Assembly (NCBI RefSeq): GCF_001455205.1
Contig: NZ_CP013341.1
Coordinates: 1,736,001-1,800,000 of the forward strand
Source of the DNA: Nitrosomonas ureae
GTDB taxonomy: Bacteria > Pseudomonadota > Gammaproteobacteria > Burkholderiales > Nitrosomonadaceae
Reading direction: 5' to 3'
DNA length: 64,000 nt
Position 1 is the first letter of the stretch, and each line of letters starts with the position of its first letter. Under the pieces are notes generated by a model. That model had not been told where the DNA came from. It searched no databases and worked only from the letters and a program-made list of their open reading frames with translations. Below are positions 32,834 to 41,567 of this stretch, piece after piece. Made by a program: the position numbers and the translations under genes.

Positions 32834-34294
32834 ATGTTAGAAACATTCGATGTGGCAATTATTGGCGCTGGCCCAGGAGGTTATGTTGCGGCAATTCGTT
32901 GTGCGCAGTTGGGCTTAAATACGGTTTGTATTGATGAGTGGAAAAATTCAAGGGGTAAAGCCAGCCTTGGCGGGACCTGCCTGAACGTCGGTTGTATTCC
33001 TTCCAAAGCTTTACTGGAATCTTCTGAGAATTATTTCAAGATTCAGCATAAAATTTCAGCACATGGGATTTCTGCAGAAAATGTTTCGGTAAATATTCCG
33101 GCCATGATTGCGCGCAAAGACAAAATTGTCACCACGTTTACCGCCGGCATTACTTCACTCTTCAAAAAGAATAAGGTTAAGTCGATGCATGGTAGGGGAA
33201 CGTTGCTGAATCGGGAAGAATCCATCAATGCTTGGAAAATAAAAGTTGACAATAGCGATGCTACTGAAACAATCGAGGCAAAGCATGTGATTGTAGCGAC
33301 TGGTTCGATACCACGGCAATTATCTTTTGCGCCAGTCGATAATGAGATGATTCTGGATAATGCCGGTGCTTTAGCTTTGATGGAAGTACCTAAGCGGCTG
33401 GGAGTCATTGGCGCAGGGGTGATCGGACTTGAGATGGGTAGCGTATGGCGCCGATTGGGTGCTGAAGTCACTATTCTTGAAGCAATGCCCGGATTTCTGA
33501 TGGCAGCCGATGAACAAATTGCTAAAGAAGCAAAAAGTATTTTCGCCAAAGAACCTGGTTTGCAAATCAACACCGGTGTCAATATCAAATCGGTTAAGGT
33601 ATCCGGTAACTCTGTAGTCGTTGGTTATGGTGATTCCAACAATCAGGAACAGGTCATGGAAGTTGACAAACTGATTGTGGCCATTGGTCGCATTCCCAAT
33701 ACTATTGGATTGGGTTTGGAAGAGAATGGTTTGTCAGTAGATGAACGGGGATTTATTATTGTTGATCAGAATTGCCGGACTAATCTGACCAATGTATATG
33801 CAGTGGGTGATGTGGTTCGAGGGCCTATGCTGGCGCATAAAGCATCCGAAGAAGGCGTGGCTGTTGCGGAAATGATTAAGCATCTTGAAACAAATCAAAC
33901 CAGTGTGGATGAGGCAATAGATTTCAATACGATACCCTGGGTTATTTATACGGCGCCCGAAATTGCGTGGGTAGGAAAAAACGAACAGGAATTAAGAGCA
34001 GCTGGTATTGCTTATAAGGCTGGCCAATTCCCATTTATTGCGAATGGACGTGCACGTGCCATCAACGAGACCAGTGGATTTATAAAAATTTTGGCTGATG
34101 AGAAAACTGATCGTGTGCTGGGTGTGCATATGATTGGTCCGCATGTGTCAGAGCTTATTTCAGAGGCGGTTATGGCGATGAAATTTTCAGCCAGCAGTCA
34201 AGATATCGCCTGCATTGTTCATGCTCATCCGTCTTTATCAGAAGTTTTTCATGAAGCTGCACTCGGCGTGGATAAGCGTACTTTGCATATTTAA
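32834..34294 (+). CDS. lpdA: dihydrolipoyl dehydrogenase
   Basis: This 486-residue FAD-disulfide oxidoreductase is the E3 subunit of 2-oxoacid dehydrogenase and glycine-cleavage complexes. The FAD-binding motif is VAIIGAGPGGYVAAIRCAQ. The redox disulfide is in GGTCLNVGCIPSKALL. The NAD-binding motif is LGVIGAGVIGLEMGSVWRRLG, and the C-terminal catalytic pair is in VHAHPSLSEVFHEAAL. No E1 or E2 gene is nearby. The gene stands alone 87 bp after nagZ with AAGG before its ATG. Confidence 0.96.
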   Translation: MLETFDVAIIGAGPGGYVAAIRCAQLGLNTVCIDEWKNSRGKASLGGTCLNVGCIPSKALLESSENYFKIQHKISAHGISAENVSVNIPAMIARKDKIVTTFTAGITSLFKKNKVKSMHGRGTLLNREESINAWKIKVDNSDATETIEAKHVIVATGSIPRQLSFAPVDNEMILDNAGALALMEVPKRLGVIGAGVIGLEMGSVWRRLGAEVTILEAMPGFLMAADEQIAKEAKSIFAKEPGLQINTGVNIKSVKVSGNSVVVGYGDSNNQEQVMEVDKLIVAIGRIPNTIGLGLEENGLSVDERGFIIVDQNCRTNLTNVYAVGDVVRGPMLAHKASEEGVAVAEMIKHLETNQTSVDEAIDFNTIPWVIYTAPEIAWVGKNEQELRAAGIAYKAGQFPFIANGRARAINETSGFIKILADEKTDRVLGVHMIGPHVSELISEAVMAMKFSASSQDIACIVHAHPSLSEVFHEAALGVDKRTLHI

Positions 34295-34341
34295 CGGGTT
34301 ATAGTTCAGCACTACTTATCCAAGCACATCAAATCTATATT

Positions 34342-34791
34342 TTAGAAACAATTATTTTTATCAGGATTAACACTGCATGACCATTGAAGATGGTGAATAC
34401 CACCCGCTTTATTGACTAAATAATCAGCTCTCAGTTGTTTGTTTTGCTCTACAGTTAAAGAAGCTTTCTCTGGTATAAATCTTTCTTCGCTCCAGAATCT
34501 GATTCTGCAAAATTCATCATTGGGATTGCAGAGTCTATTAATAGCCGCACTATAGATCGTTTTGTCAGTATACTTACTATGATCAATCAGCACTAAATGC
34601 ACAAATTTCCCTGAAGCTCCTAATTCCACAGTACGCACAACCCGCCACCCAATACCGCTTTCCAGCTGTGAAACAGATTCAGCTGCAGGTTTATCTTCTT
34701 CATGTTCATGTTCCTCGTCTCCATGAGCAAAGACACTAAGCGGCAGAACAAGTAATGTTAATAAAAAGAAGTCTAATACTAATTTGCGCAT
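34342..34791 (-). CDS. exported His/Glu-rich small protein of unknown function
   Basis: This 149-residue protein starts at the ATG at 34791 (GAGGAG upstream), giving a clear signal peptide, LVLDFFLLTLLVLPLSVFAHG. The mature N-terminus is HGDEEHEHEEDK, a likely metal-binding stretch. The folded part has four cysteines (LCNPNDEFC and SCSVNPDKNNC) that could form disulfides in the periplasm. I recognise no family. It is convergent with lpdA, the two stops being 47 bp apart. Confidence 0.7.
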   Translation of the reverse strand: MRKLVLDFFLLTLLVLPLSVFAHGDEEHEHEEDKPAAESVSQLESGIGWRVVRTVELGASGKFVHLVLIDHSKYTDKTIYSAAINRLCNPNDEFCRIRFWSEERFIPEKASLTVEQNKQLRADYLVNKAGGIHHLQWSCSVNPDKNNCF

Positions 34792-35239
34792 AAATTCTCC
34801 TCGGCAAAATGCCAATTCATTATTCTATAAATATGTAGCTCTTCGATTGCTTCTAACTTATTGCTTCCAGATTAATTCCTCTACTTAATCTGGATGATGC
34901 TTGCAGCGGGCGAGTATACTCGAAAATTTGATTATGAACATTATTGAAAATTTAATTTTGCTAATAAAGCATTCGGTATTTAACCGGGTCCGAGAGATGA
35001 AATTTTAATAACTTTATTTCAAAATTATGGATATTTAGTCTTGATAGATAAGAAATGTTCTTTATTATGTGTAGTGTTTTTGCACGCTGAGGACTATATA
35101 ACCCAGAACTCATGATTTTTTATTTTTGGAAAATTTAGCTTTGAATCAAAATTTTTTGAATTTTTATAGTGAATCAATTCATCCAATTCAATTAATTATT
35201 TGTAGCAGCTAGTTGTTTCGGTTAGAATCCATTTCTTTC
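34792..35239. other. 448-bp intergenic region without a recognisable gene
   Basis: AT-rich DNA between the divergent exported-protein gene and tRNA-Val. I see no open frame with a ribosome site, no repeat and no strong terminator. Promoters for both neighbours are presumably here but no clean -35/-10 pair stands out. Confidence 0.5.
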
Positions 35240-35316
35240 AGGCGCGTAGCTCAGTTGGTTAGAGCACCACCTTGACATGGTGGGGGTCGTTGGTTCGAGT
35301 CCAATCGCGCCTACCA
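35240..35316 (+). tRNA. tRNA-Val(GAC)
   Basis: This is a 77-base tRNA with encoded CCA. Acceptor AGGCGCG pairs with CGCGCCT. The D arm is GCTC-AGTTGGTTA-GAGC. The anticodon arm is CCACC-TTGACAT-GGTGG with anticodon GAC (valine). The T arm is GTTGG-TTCGAGT-CCAAT. The following 264 bp before the CreA gene hold no supported gene. Confidence 0.97.
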
Positions 35317-35580
35317 ATTATCAAATAATAATCTTCTGTTATTTTCGATTGAATGGGTTGAGAATTAATGACACCTATCCAGCTTGCGTCACTCCAAGAA
35401 AAATGAGTGGAATGATACGGGTTTTATAATTCTTGACTAACGTTTCCGAGAATGGGGTATGTATGCAACTTACATATCTGCCAGGACTCAATGACATTAA
35501 TTTGCAAGATTGTAGCCAGAGATCGGAGCTAAATAGAAGCGGAATCAGTATGTGCTATTGAATTTTATCGGGAGAAAATT

Positions 35581-36081
35581 ATGCAATATTTTATAGTTAT
35601 TAGTACCAAGAGCTTATTAAATGCATTGTTGATCGGTATCTTAATGCTGCAAACAGTTTCTTATGTGATGGCAGAAAAAATTGGTAGCGTTTCTACTAAG
35701 TTCAAAGTGTTAGGTGCAAACGATAAAATTGTCGTTGAGGCATTTGATGATCCGGATATTGCCGGAGCTACCTGTTATCTGAGTCGAGCCAAAACAGGGG
35801 GGGTCAGTGGGATGGTAGGGATTGCTGAAGATACTTCGGATGCCTCAATTGCATGCCGGCAGATTGGTCCGATTTCTTTGCCCGAGAAAGTAAAAAATGG
35901 TGACGAGGATGGCGCAGAAGTTTTTAAAAAGAGCACATCGCTATTATTTAAATCGTTACAGGTAGTACGATTTTATGACGCCAAAAGAAATGTTCTCGTT
36001 TATTTAACTTATAGCGACAGAATTATTGAAGGATCGCCCAAAAATAGTATTTCAATAATTCCAATTACCCCGTGGCATTAA
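35581..36081 (+). CDS. creA: CreA-family periplasmic protein
   Basis: This 166-residue protein belongs to the CreA family, conserved in proteobacteria but functionally obscure. A signal peptide covers about residues 1-31 (LLNALLIGILMLQTVSYVMA). The mature part begins EKIGSVSTKFKVLGANDKIVVEAFDDPDI and contains TCYLSRAKTGG and ACRQIGPI, with the paired cysteines typical of the family. GGGAG precedes the start. It stands alone between tRNA-Val and hemA. Confidence 0.92.
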   Translation: MQYFIVISTKSLLNALLIGILMLQTVSYVMAEKIGSVSTKFKVLGANDKIVVEAFDDPDIAGATCYLSRAKTGGVSGMVGIAEDTSDASIACRQIGPISLPEKVKNGDEDGAEVFKKSTSLLFKSLQVVRFYDAKRNVLVYLTYSDRIIEGSPKNSISIIPITPWH

Positions 36082-36193
36082 GTAACCAGAGCGAGTGAAA
36101 TAAATTAATTGCATTGATGGTATTTAAGAAAACCTAATATTATAATTACCAATCATTTCTTTCTAATTGTTCACCTTGGCAACATTATCTTCC

Positions 36194-37447
36194 ATGCAAT
36201 TATTTGCTTTTGGAATCAATCATAACACCGCGCCACTGGATGTGCGCGAGCAAGTTGCTTTTCCTGAAAATACGATGGAGCATGCATTACGCGATCTGGT
36301 TGGGCGTAATCCAATAAAGGAAGCTGCCATCGTTTCCACCTGTAATCGCACTGAAGTATATTGTTGCACCGAAAGACCGGAAGATGCTGTCATATGGCTG
36401 GCTGATTTTCATCATTTGCCGACTCGTGAGTTGGATCCCTACATATACAAATTGCCACGCGAACAGGCCGTGAAACATGCATTTCGGGTTGCCAGTGGTT
36501 TAGATTCGATGGTATTGGGTGAACCGCAAATACTGGGACAGTTAAAAAGTGCGGTTAAATCTGCAGAACATGCCGGGACACTAGGATTATTATTGCATAA
36601 GTTATTTCAGCGCACGTTCTACGTTGCTAAGGAAGTTCGAACCTCGACTGAAATAGGTACTAGTTCTGTATCAATGGCTGCGGCGGCTGCGCGCTTAGCT
36701 GAACGAATTTTTGGTGATATTGCCGAGCAGCGGGTTTTGTTTATCGGCGCGGGTGAAATGATCGAATTATGCGCTAATCATTTTGCGGCACGTAATCCCA
36801 AAAAGATCACGGTTGCCAATCGGACTACTGAGCGCGCTGAAGCATTAGCTAATCGTTTCAATGCACAGGCTATTACTTTAAGCGAATTGCCCGAGCAATT
36901 GGCACTGCACGATATTGTGGTAACTTGTACAGCAAGCCCTTTGCCCATACTGGGTAAAGGCATGGTGGAGCGCGCAATTAAAATACGCAAACATCGACCG
37001 ATATTTATCGTTGACCTCGCTGTGCCGCGGGATGTTGAGTCCGAAGTTGCAGAACTCGATGATGTTTTTCTATACTATGTCGATGATTTATCCGAGATCG
37101 TTAAGGAAGGACTGGATTCACGTCTTAATGCGGTTACACAGGCTGAAACTATCATTGATTCGAATGTGGTCGATTTTATGCGCTGGTTTGCCACGCGTGA
37201 AATGGTTCCCACAATTCGCGCGTTGCGAGATCAAGGTGAACGTTATCGTCGGCATGAGTTGGCTAGAGCCACCAAATTGCTTGAAAAAGGTGAAGATCCA
37301 AAGAAAGTTATAGAGGCTTTAAGCACTGGTCTAACAAATAAATTCTTGCATATGCCTTCCAATGCTTTAAATCAGGCAGCAGCGGATGAGCGTGAAGAAT
37401 TGGTCGAATTGATTAATCGACTATATCAACTGCACCGTCCCCAATGA
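36194..37447 (+). CDS. hemA: glutamyl-tRNA reductase
   Basis: This 417-residue enzyme reduces Glu-tRNA to glutamate-1-semialdehyde, the first step of C5 heme synthesis. The N-terminal catalytic domain starts FAFGINHNTAPLDVREQVAF and holds the active Cys in STCNRTEVY. The NADP domain has VLFIGAGEMIELCANHF, and ANRTTERAEALANRF follows. The C-terminal dimerisation helix is complete. I chose the ATG at 36194; a TTG at 36167 is in frame but extends beyond the family N-terminus. The stop overlaps prfA by 4 bp. Confidence 0.97.
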   Translation: MQLFAFGINHNTAPLDVREQVAFPENTMEHALRDLVGRNPIKEAAIVSTCNRTEVYCCTERPEDAVIWLADFHHLPTRELDPYIYKLPREQAVKHAFRVASGLDSMVLGEPQILGQLKSAVKSAEHAGTLGLLLHKLFQRTFYVAKEVRTSTEIGTSSVSMAAAAARLAERIFGDIAEQRVLFIGAGEMIELCANHFAARNPKKITVANRTTERAEALANRFNAQAITLSELPEQLALHDIVVTCTASPLPILGKGMVERAIKIRKHRPIFIVDLAVPRDVESEVAELDDVFLYYVDDLSEIVKEGLDSRLNAVTQAETIIDSNVVDFMRWFATREMVPTIRALRDQGERYRRHELARATKLLEKGEDPKKVIEALSTGLTNKFLHMPSNALNQAAADEREELVELINRLYQLHRPQ

Positions 37448-38523
37448 ACAAAAATATCATGGACCGGCTCACTCGTCTGAGTGTGCGTTTGGACGAATTA
37501 AATCATTTGCTGAGCAGCGAATCTGCAACTGCAGACTTGGATCACTATCGTAAGCTTACGCGTGAGCATGCTGAAATTGTTCCGATTGTTGAGCTTTATC
37601 GGTCTTATCAGCAATTCGAGTGTGATGTGCAAACAGCGCGGGAGATGCATGCGGATTTGGATATGCGTGAATTTGCCGAGACTGAAATTCAAACTGGAAA
37701 AGAAAAACTGATTCAGATCGAATCGGAAATACAAAAGCAATTACTTCCGAAAGATCCCAATGATGAGCGCAATATTTTTCTGGAAATCCGCGCAGGAACG
37801 GGAGGGGATGAATCCGCTCTGTTTGCAGGAAACTTGTTTCGCATGTATTCACGCTATGCAGAAAGACAACGTTGGCAAGTGGAAATTATTTCGCAAAGCT
37901 TGTCGGAAATTGGCGGATATAAAGAGATTATCGCTAAAATTATTGGTTACGGCGCTTATTCGAAACTTAAGTTTGAATCAGGTGGTCACCGTGTTCAACG
38001 TGTGCCCGTAACTGAAACTCAAGGTCGTGTGCATACCTCTACATGTACCGTGGCTATTATGCCTGAGGCCGATGAAGTGAGTGAAGTGGTTTTGAATCCC
38101 GCGGAATTACGTATCGATACCTTTCGTGCTTCCGGTGCGGGCGGTCAGCATATCAATAAAACCGATTCCGCCGTGCGCGTGACTCATCTACCCACCGGGA
38201 TCGTTGTAGAGTGCCAGGATGGACGTTCGCAGCATAAAAACAAGGCACAGGCATTGAGCGTGTTGGCGGCGCGCATACATGACAAACAAATGCGCGCACA
38301 GCACGCGGAACAAGCAGCTGCACGGAAATCATTGGTGGGTACCGGCGAACGCTCGGAACGGATTCGTACCTACAATTTTCCCCAGGGACGGGTGACCGAT
38401 CATCGTATCAATCTTACTCTCTATAAGATGGATCAAATTATGGATGGGGACATCGATGAGCTTTGTTCGGCGCTCATGGCCGAGCATCAGGCTGAGTTGT
38501 TAGCTGCATCAGTACAAGAATAA
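37444..38523 (+). CDS. prfA: peptide chain release factor 1
   Basis: This 359-residue factor terminates translation at UAA and UAG. The methylated GGQ motif is in RASGAGGQHINKTDSAVR near residue 233. The stop-codon reading loop region lies around TSTCTVAIMPE. It is followed by prmC, the methylase of that glutamine, after 32 bp, a conserved functional pairing. The start overlaps the hemA stop (ATGA). Confidence 0.97.
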   Translation: MNKNIMDRLTRLSVRLDELNHLLSSESATADLDHYRKLTREHAEIVPIVELYRSYQQFECDVQTAREMHADLDMREFAETEIQTGKEKLIQIESEIQKQLLPKDPNDERNIFLEIRAGTGGDESALFAGNLFRMYSRYAERQRWQVEIISQSLSEIGGYKEIIAKIIGYGAYSKLKFESGGHRVQRVPVTETQGRVHTSTCTVAIMPEADEVSEVVLNPAELRIDTFRASGAGGQHINKTDSAVRVTHLPTGIVVECQDGRSQHKNKAQALSVLAARIHDKQMRAQHAEQAAARKSLVGTGERSERIRTYNFPQGRVTDHRINLTLYKMDQIMDGDIDELCSALMAEHQAELLAASVQE

Positions 38524-38555
38524 TCATTGCCTGCTGATCGTTCTAAATCATTGCT

Positions 38556-39395
38556 ATGCCACCACCTGTGACAATTTCGCAAGCATTGGCTGCGGCATAC
38601 TCTGAAATTGACAGTATTGATGCAATTCTATTGCTACGGCATGTGTTATCCGTGAATCATGCTTTTCTGCTGACTCACCCTGATCAAACGCTGACTGTAC
38701 AGCAATTCGAGAAATTTTCCAGCTTGGTTCAGCAGCGTGTTGAAGGCTTGCCGGTGGCGTATTTAATCGGGGAACGTGCATTCTTCGATTTAACGTTTAA
38801 AGTCACGGAGGCTGTGTTAATTCCTCGTCCTGAAACTGAATTACTGGTTGAGTGGGCACTTGAGCTGATACCGTCTCAAAAATTTTGTAAAGTGCTGGAC
38901 TTGGGTACAGGCAGCGGTGCGATCGGAATTAGCATTGCCAAGCATCGCTCTCAAGCTCAAGTTATTGCAGTTGATTTGTCTCCGGCTGCTATCGATGTCT
39001 GTCAACGCAATGTAGAGATTCTGGAAGTGGCTAATCTAAATGCCATCAGGGGAAATTGGTTTGATGAACTTTCAGGGGAGAAATTTGATCTGATTGTATC
39101 AAATCCACCTTATGTGGCTGAGGATGATCCTCACTTGCAACAAGGCGATCTGCGATTTGAACCGGAAATGGCTTTGTCCGCGGGGGAACACGGTATGGCC
39201 TGCATTACTCATATTATTAATGCGGCACCTGGTTATCTGGGTAAGGAGGGATGGCTATTACTGGAACACGGTTATGATCAGGCTGAGGCTTGTCGGCAAT
39301 TGTTACGTGATAAGGATTTTAGTAATATTTGTTCTTATCCGGATTTGGCTGGCATAATGCGGGTAAGTGGCGGTCAACTGAGTTCGTCAATTTAA
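38556..39395 (+). CDS. prmC: release factor glutamine methyltransferase
   Basis: This 279-residue SAM-dependent enzyme methylates the GGQ glutamine of RF1 and RF2. The N-terminal helical domain is followed by FKVTEAVLIPRPETELLVEW, the SAM motif VLDLGTGSGAIGI and the catalytic NPPY in DLIVSNPPYVAEDD. It directly follows its substrate gene prfA. Length and motifs are normal. Confidence 0.97.
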   Translation: MPPPVTISQALAAAYSEIDSIDAILLLRHVLSVNHAFLLTHPDQTLTVQQFEKFSSLVQQRVEGLPVAYLIGERAFFDLTFKVTEAVLIPRPETELLVEWALELIPSQKFCKVLDLGTGSGAIGISIAKHRSQAQVIAVDLSPAAIDVCQRNVEILEVANLNAIRGNWFDELSGEKFDLIVSNPPYVAEDDPHLQQGDLRFEPEMALSAGEHGMACITHIINAAPGYLGKEGWLLLEHGYDQAEACRQLLRDKDFSNICSYPDLAGIMRVSGGQLSSSI

Positions 39396-39498
39396 ACCAT
39401 AAAATTACATTATGGTTCTAATGTACTAATTAATTAGTTGTTTTCTTGTTCTTTCCGTGTAAAACTTTTGGGAATAATCTTTTGGAGAAATTAATACT

Positions 39499-39807
39499 AT
39501 GAACGTTGAAGATTTAATCGAACAGCAAATTACTGCACATCCGGTGGTGCTTTATATGAAAGGTACTTTGGATCAACCGCAATGTGGTTTCTCAGCGAAT
39601 GCTGTGAATATTCTTAAAGCTTGTGGTGTTGATGACATTTTTTCGGTTGACGTTCTGGCAGATCCGGAAGTCAGACAGGGTATCAAGGATTTTTCCAATT
39701 GGCCCACTATTCCCCAACTCTACGTGAATGGTGAGTTTATCGGCGGTTCGGATATCGTAACTGAGATGTATCAATCTGGAGAATTGCAGAAACTGTTCGA
39801 AAACTGA
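39499..39807 (+). CDS. grxD: monothiol glutaredoxin, Grx4 type
   Basis: This 102-residue glutaredoxin carries and delivers [2Fe-2S] clusters. The active site is the monothiol QCGFS in DQPQCGFSANAVNIL. TIPQLYVNGEFIGGSDIV supplies the cis-Pro and glutathione site. GGAG lies about 12 bases before the ATG. It is convergent with the YqaA-type gene and ends the hemA-prfA-prmC-grxD block. Confidence 0.96.
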   Translation: MNVEDLIEQQITAHPVVLYMKGTLDQPQCGFSANAVNILKACGVDDIFSVDVLADPEVRQGIKDFSNWPTIPQLYVNGEFIGGSDIVTEMYQSGELQKLFEN

Positions 39808-39882
39808 TTTAGTTAGAATAATGAGCCACGATTCAGGGTGTTTACAGCTATAAAAAACTGAATCGTGCAAGGAGGCTTAGCA

Positions 39883-40302
39883 CTAATTGATTGCCGTGGC
39901 AATAATCCAATAACGGGCAAACTTACCCACTGCAATAAATAATAGCGCCCATAACCAATTGGCTCGTAACCATCCAGCAGCCACGCATAACACATCACCG
40001 ATCAGAGGCGCCCAGGATAAAAGCAGAATAGGGGTGCCGTGCTGGCGTACCCATTCCAGACTTCGCATACTGCCACCCAATTTTTTATGCAATGTTTTTT
40101 CATCCGGTAGTAACCGGCCAATGAGATACGAACTCATCCCGCCCAATGTATTGCCGATAGTTGCCAAAATAAGCGCTTGCCAGTGGAGATCAGGATATGC
40201 CAGCAAGACACCTACAAGAACAGCTTCCGACCCGCCTGGAAGAAGAGTGGCAGCCAGGAAACTGCTGGTGAATAATGCCAGCAGACTCGATTGTTCATCC
40301 AT
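39883..40302 (-). CDS. YqaA-family inner-membrane protein
   Basis: This 139-residue membrane protein is of the small DedA/SNARE-associated type (YqaA). About four hydrophobic segments are visible: LLALFTSSFLAATLL, AVLVGVLLAYPDLHWQALILATIGNTLGG, HGTPILLLSWAPLIGDVLCVAAGWL and WLWALLFIAVGKFARYWIIA. The central G-[NT]-x-x-G and Pro-containing W-x-P-x-x-G motifs match the family. Roles in membrane lipid flipping or homeostasis are proposed for related proteins. Confidence 0.88.
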   Translation of the reverse strand: MDEQSSLLALFTSSFLAATLLPGGSEAVLVGVLLAYPDLHWQALILATIGNTLGGMSSYLIGRLLPDEKTLHKKLGGSMRSLEWVRQHGTPILLLSWAPLIGDVLCVAAGWLRANWLWALLFIAVGKFARYWIIATAIN

Positions 40303-40379
40303 AACATGATCCGGAATTAAAAAGTTTTATAGTTTAACTTGATATTTTGTACAACGATAAAGATATCGCAAGGAATAAC

Positions 40380-40490
40380 ATGGCAAGGTACTCATTCGTC
40401 AGGATTCTGGAGGCTATCCATCCAATAACGATGCGATTCTATCGCTGGCTTTTGAAGATAGATGCTGAGACGCGTTCAATGCCGAACTAA
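40380..40490 (+). CDS. possible 36-residue small protein
   Basis: An ATG with AAGGA seven bases upstream opens a 36-codon frame that ends at a TAA. The product is basic and amphipathic (VRILEAIHPITMRFYRWLLKI). I know no match. It could be chance; the surrounding 437-bp gap between yqaA and the RTX gene otherwise holds only the inverted repeat at 40669. Confidence 0.25.
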   Translation: MARYSFVRILEAIHPITMRFYRWLLKIDAETRSMPN

Positions 40491-40668
40491 GTAGTCTCAT
40501 AGATTATGAATCGTGTGAGTAGAAAAGCTCTCAGAAATTACATTTGGCTATTTAACCTGGAGGCTTTGAATCGATGTATGAAATCGACTCGGCGATTAGA
40601 TTGAACGCAGGCGGTTACAAGCTTGTTGGTGGTTACCCGGAAAACAGGATTCCATATTTCAGGATATT

Positions 40669-40700
40669 AAATTGCTTCCAACTGACGCTGGAAGCAATTT
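40669..40700 (-). terminator. perfect 12-bp inverted repeat downstream of the RTX gene
   Basis: AAATTGCTTCCA (40669-40680) and TGGAAGCAATTT (40689-40700) flank an 8-base loop. The position, 40 bp after the RTX stop on the minus strand, suits a transcription terminator. A long T-run is lacking, so it may work with Rho or in both directions. Confidence 0.6.
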
Positions 40701-40739
40701 ATCAACTTAAGAAATCAATAATATAGGGTGCAAGTGATA

Positions 40740-41378
40740 TCAGAGTGTAAAGACAATCATGTCTGCAGTGATTGAGTTCAAGTTTACACCAACTAGCTCA
40801 ATGTAGGCTGCACCGCCGAGGAATTCAGCAGTAAACCCATCATCGCCGTTATCCACAAAATTGGTGATATGCGGAAGTAATTCTGAAACTTGAGTGATTC
40901 CAAGTACTTCAGAATCAAAAAACAAGCGATCTTCACCGATTGTGAAATCAGCAATCTCAAAGTTTCCGACGCCATAAAAACCAAACGTATCATTACCCGC
41001 TCCGCCATTCAGTCTGTCAAAATCCCCAGCTCCAGGGGCAACGAGACTAACAGGCACGCTACCGCCAGCAAGCAAGATGTCGTTACCATTGCCGCCAAAT
41101 AATCTTTCGGTACCTTCCTGCCCATCTATGATATCGTCGCCGTCGCCGCCGTTCAAAATCCCATTGCCGGCTCCGCCTGTGATGGTATCGTTTCCTGCGC
41201 CACCGTCGATTTCATCGTGACCGGATCCGCCTTCCAGAATATTATCCAGTTCATCACCGATAATGAGTAAATCGTTCTCGTCAAATCCGGCAGATCCGAT
41301 ACCGTCGAATCCAATACCATCAATAAATTTAATAGCTCCCGATCCCTGATTCGGGCGAGGTTCTGTTCTGACTGTCAT
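40740..41378 (-). CDS. small RTX calcium-binding secreted protein
   Basis: This 212-residue acidic protein has no N-terminal signal. It contains a block of glycine-rich nonapeptides (GGxGxDxLx type) around residues 50-130, such as GGSGHDEIDGGAGNDTITGG and GGNGNDILLAGG. These bind calcium in the RTX beta-roll. The C-terminal 80 residues (EIADFTIGEDRLFFDS, ENDTADM-like end) resemble the uncleaved type I secretion signal region of bacterial haemolysin-type proteins. No catalytic domain is present. No type I transporter gene lies nearby. Its promoter region contains a Fur-like box shared with the divergent gene. Confidence 0.85.
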   Translation of the reverse strand: MTVRTEPRPNQGSGAIKFIDGIGFDGIGSAGFDENDLLIIGDELDNILEGGSGHDEIDGGAGNDTITGGAGNGILNGGDGDDIIDGQEGTERLFGGNGNDILLAGGSVPVSLVAPGAGDFDRLNGGAGNDTFGFYGVGNFEIADFTIGEDRLFFDSEVLGITQVSELLPHITNFVDNGDDGFTAEFLGGAAYIELVGVNLNSITADMIVFTL

Positions 41379-41438
41379 AATATTATCTCCTGATTATGTA
41401 TTGAATTGATGTGATTTTTTTAATGTCTCATTATTAAG

Positions 41439-41461
41439 CCATAATGAGAATGATTCCTATT
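41439..41461 (+). promoter_or_regulatory. Fur-like operator in the divergent promoter region
   Basis: The segment CCATAATGAGAATGATTCC around 41439-41457 fits the AATGAGAATNATT core of Fur boxes. It lies 61 bp before the RTX start on one side and 107 bp before the LicD-type start on the other, so it could give iron control to either. No other element is recognised in this 189-bp gap. Confidence 0.5.
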
Positions 41462-41567
41462 ATAATGAATAATGATTAAAATGCAATCATTGATAGGGAT
41501 CGCTACAGAATGGGCTTGTTTAAGTGATGATAAAAAATATAGAAACCAGCATAACGGGGGGCTCCAT

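Noticed and set aside
41472..41567. N-terminal extension of the LicD fusion by 32 codons
   Set aside because: The start would lie 11 bases after the Fur-like box with no ribosome site, and the extra residues have no family match.
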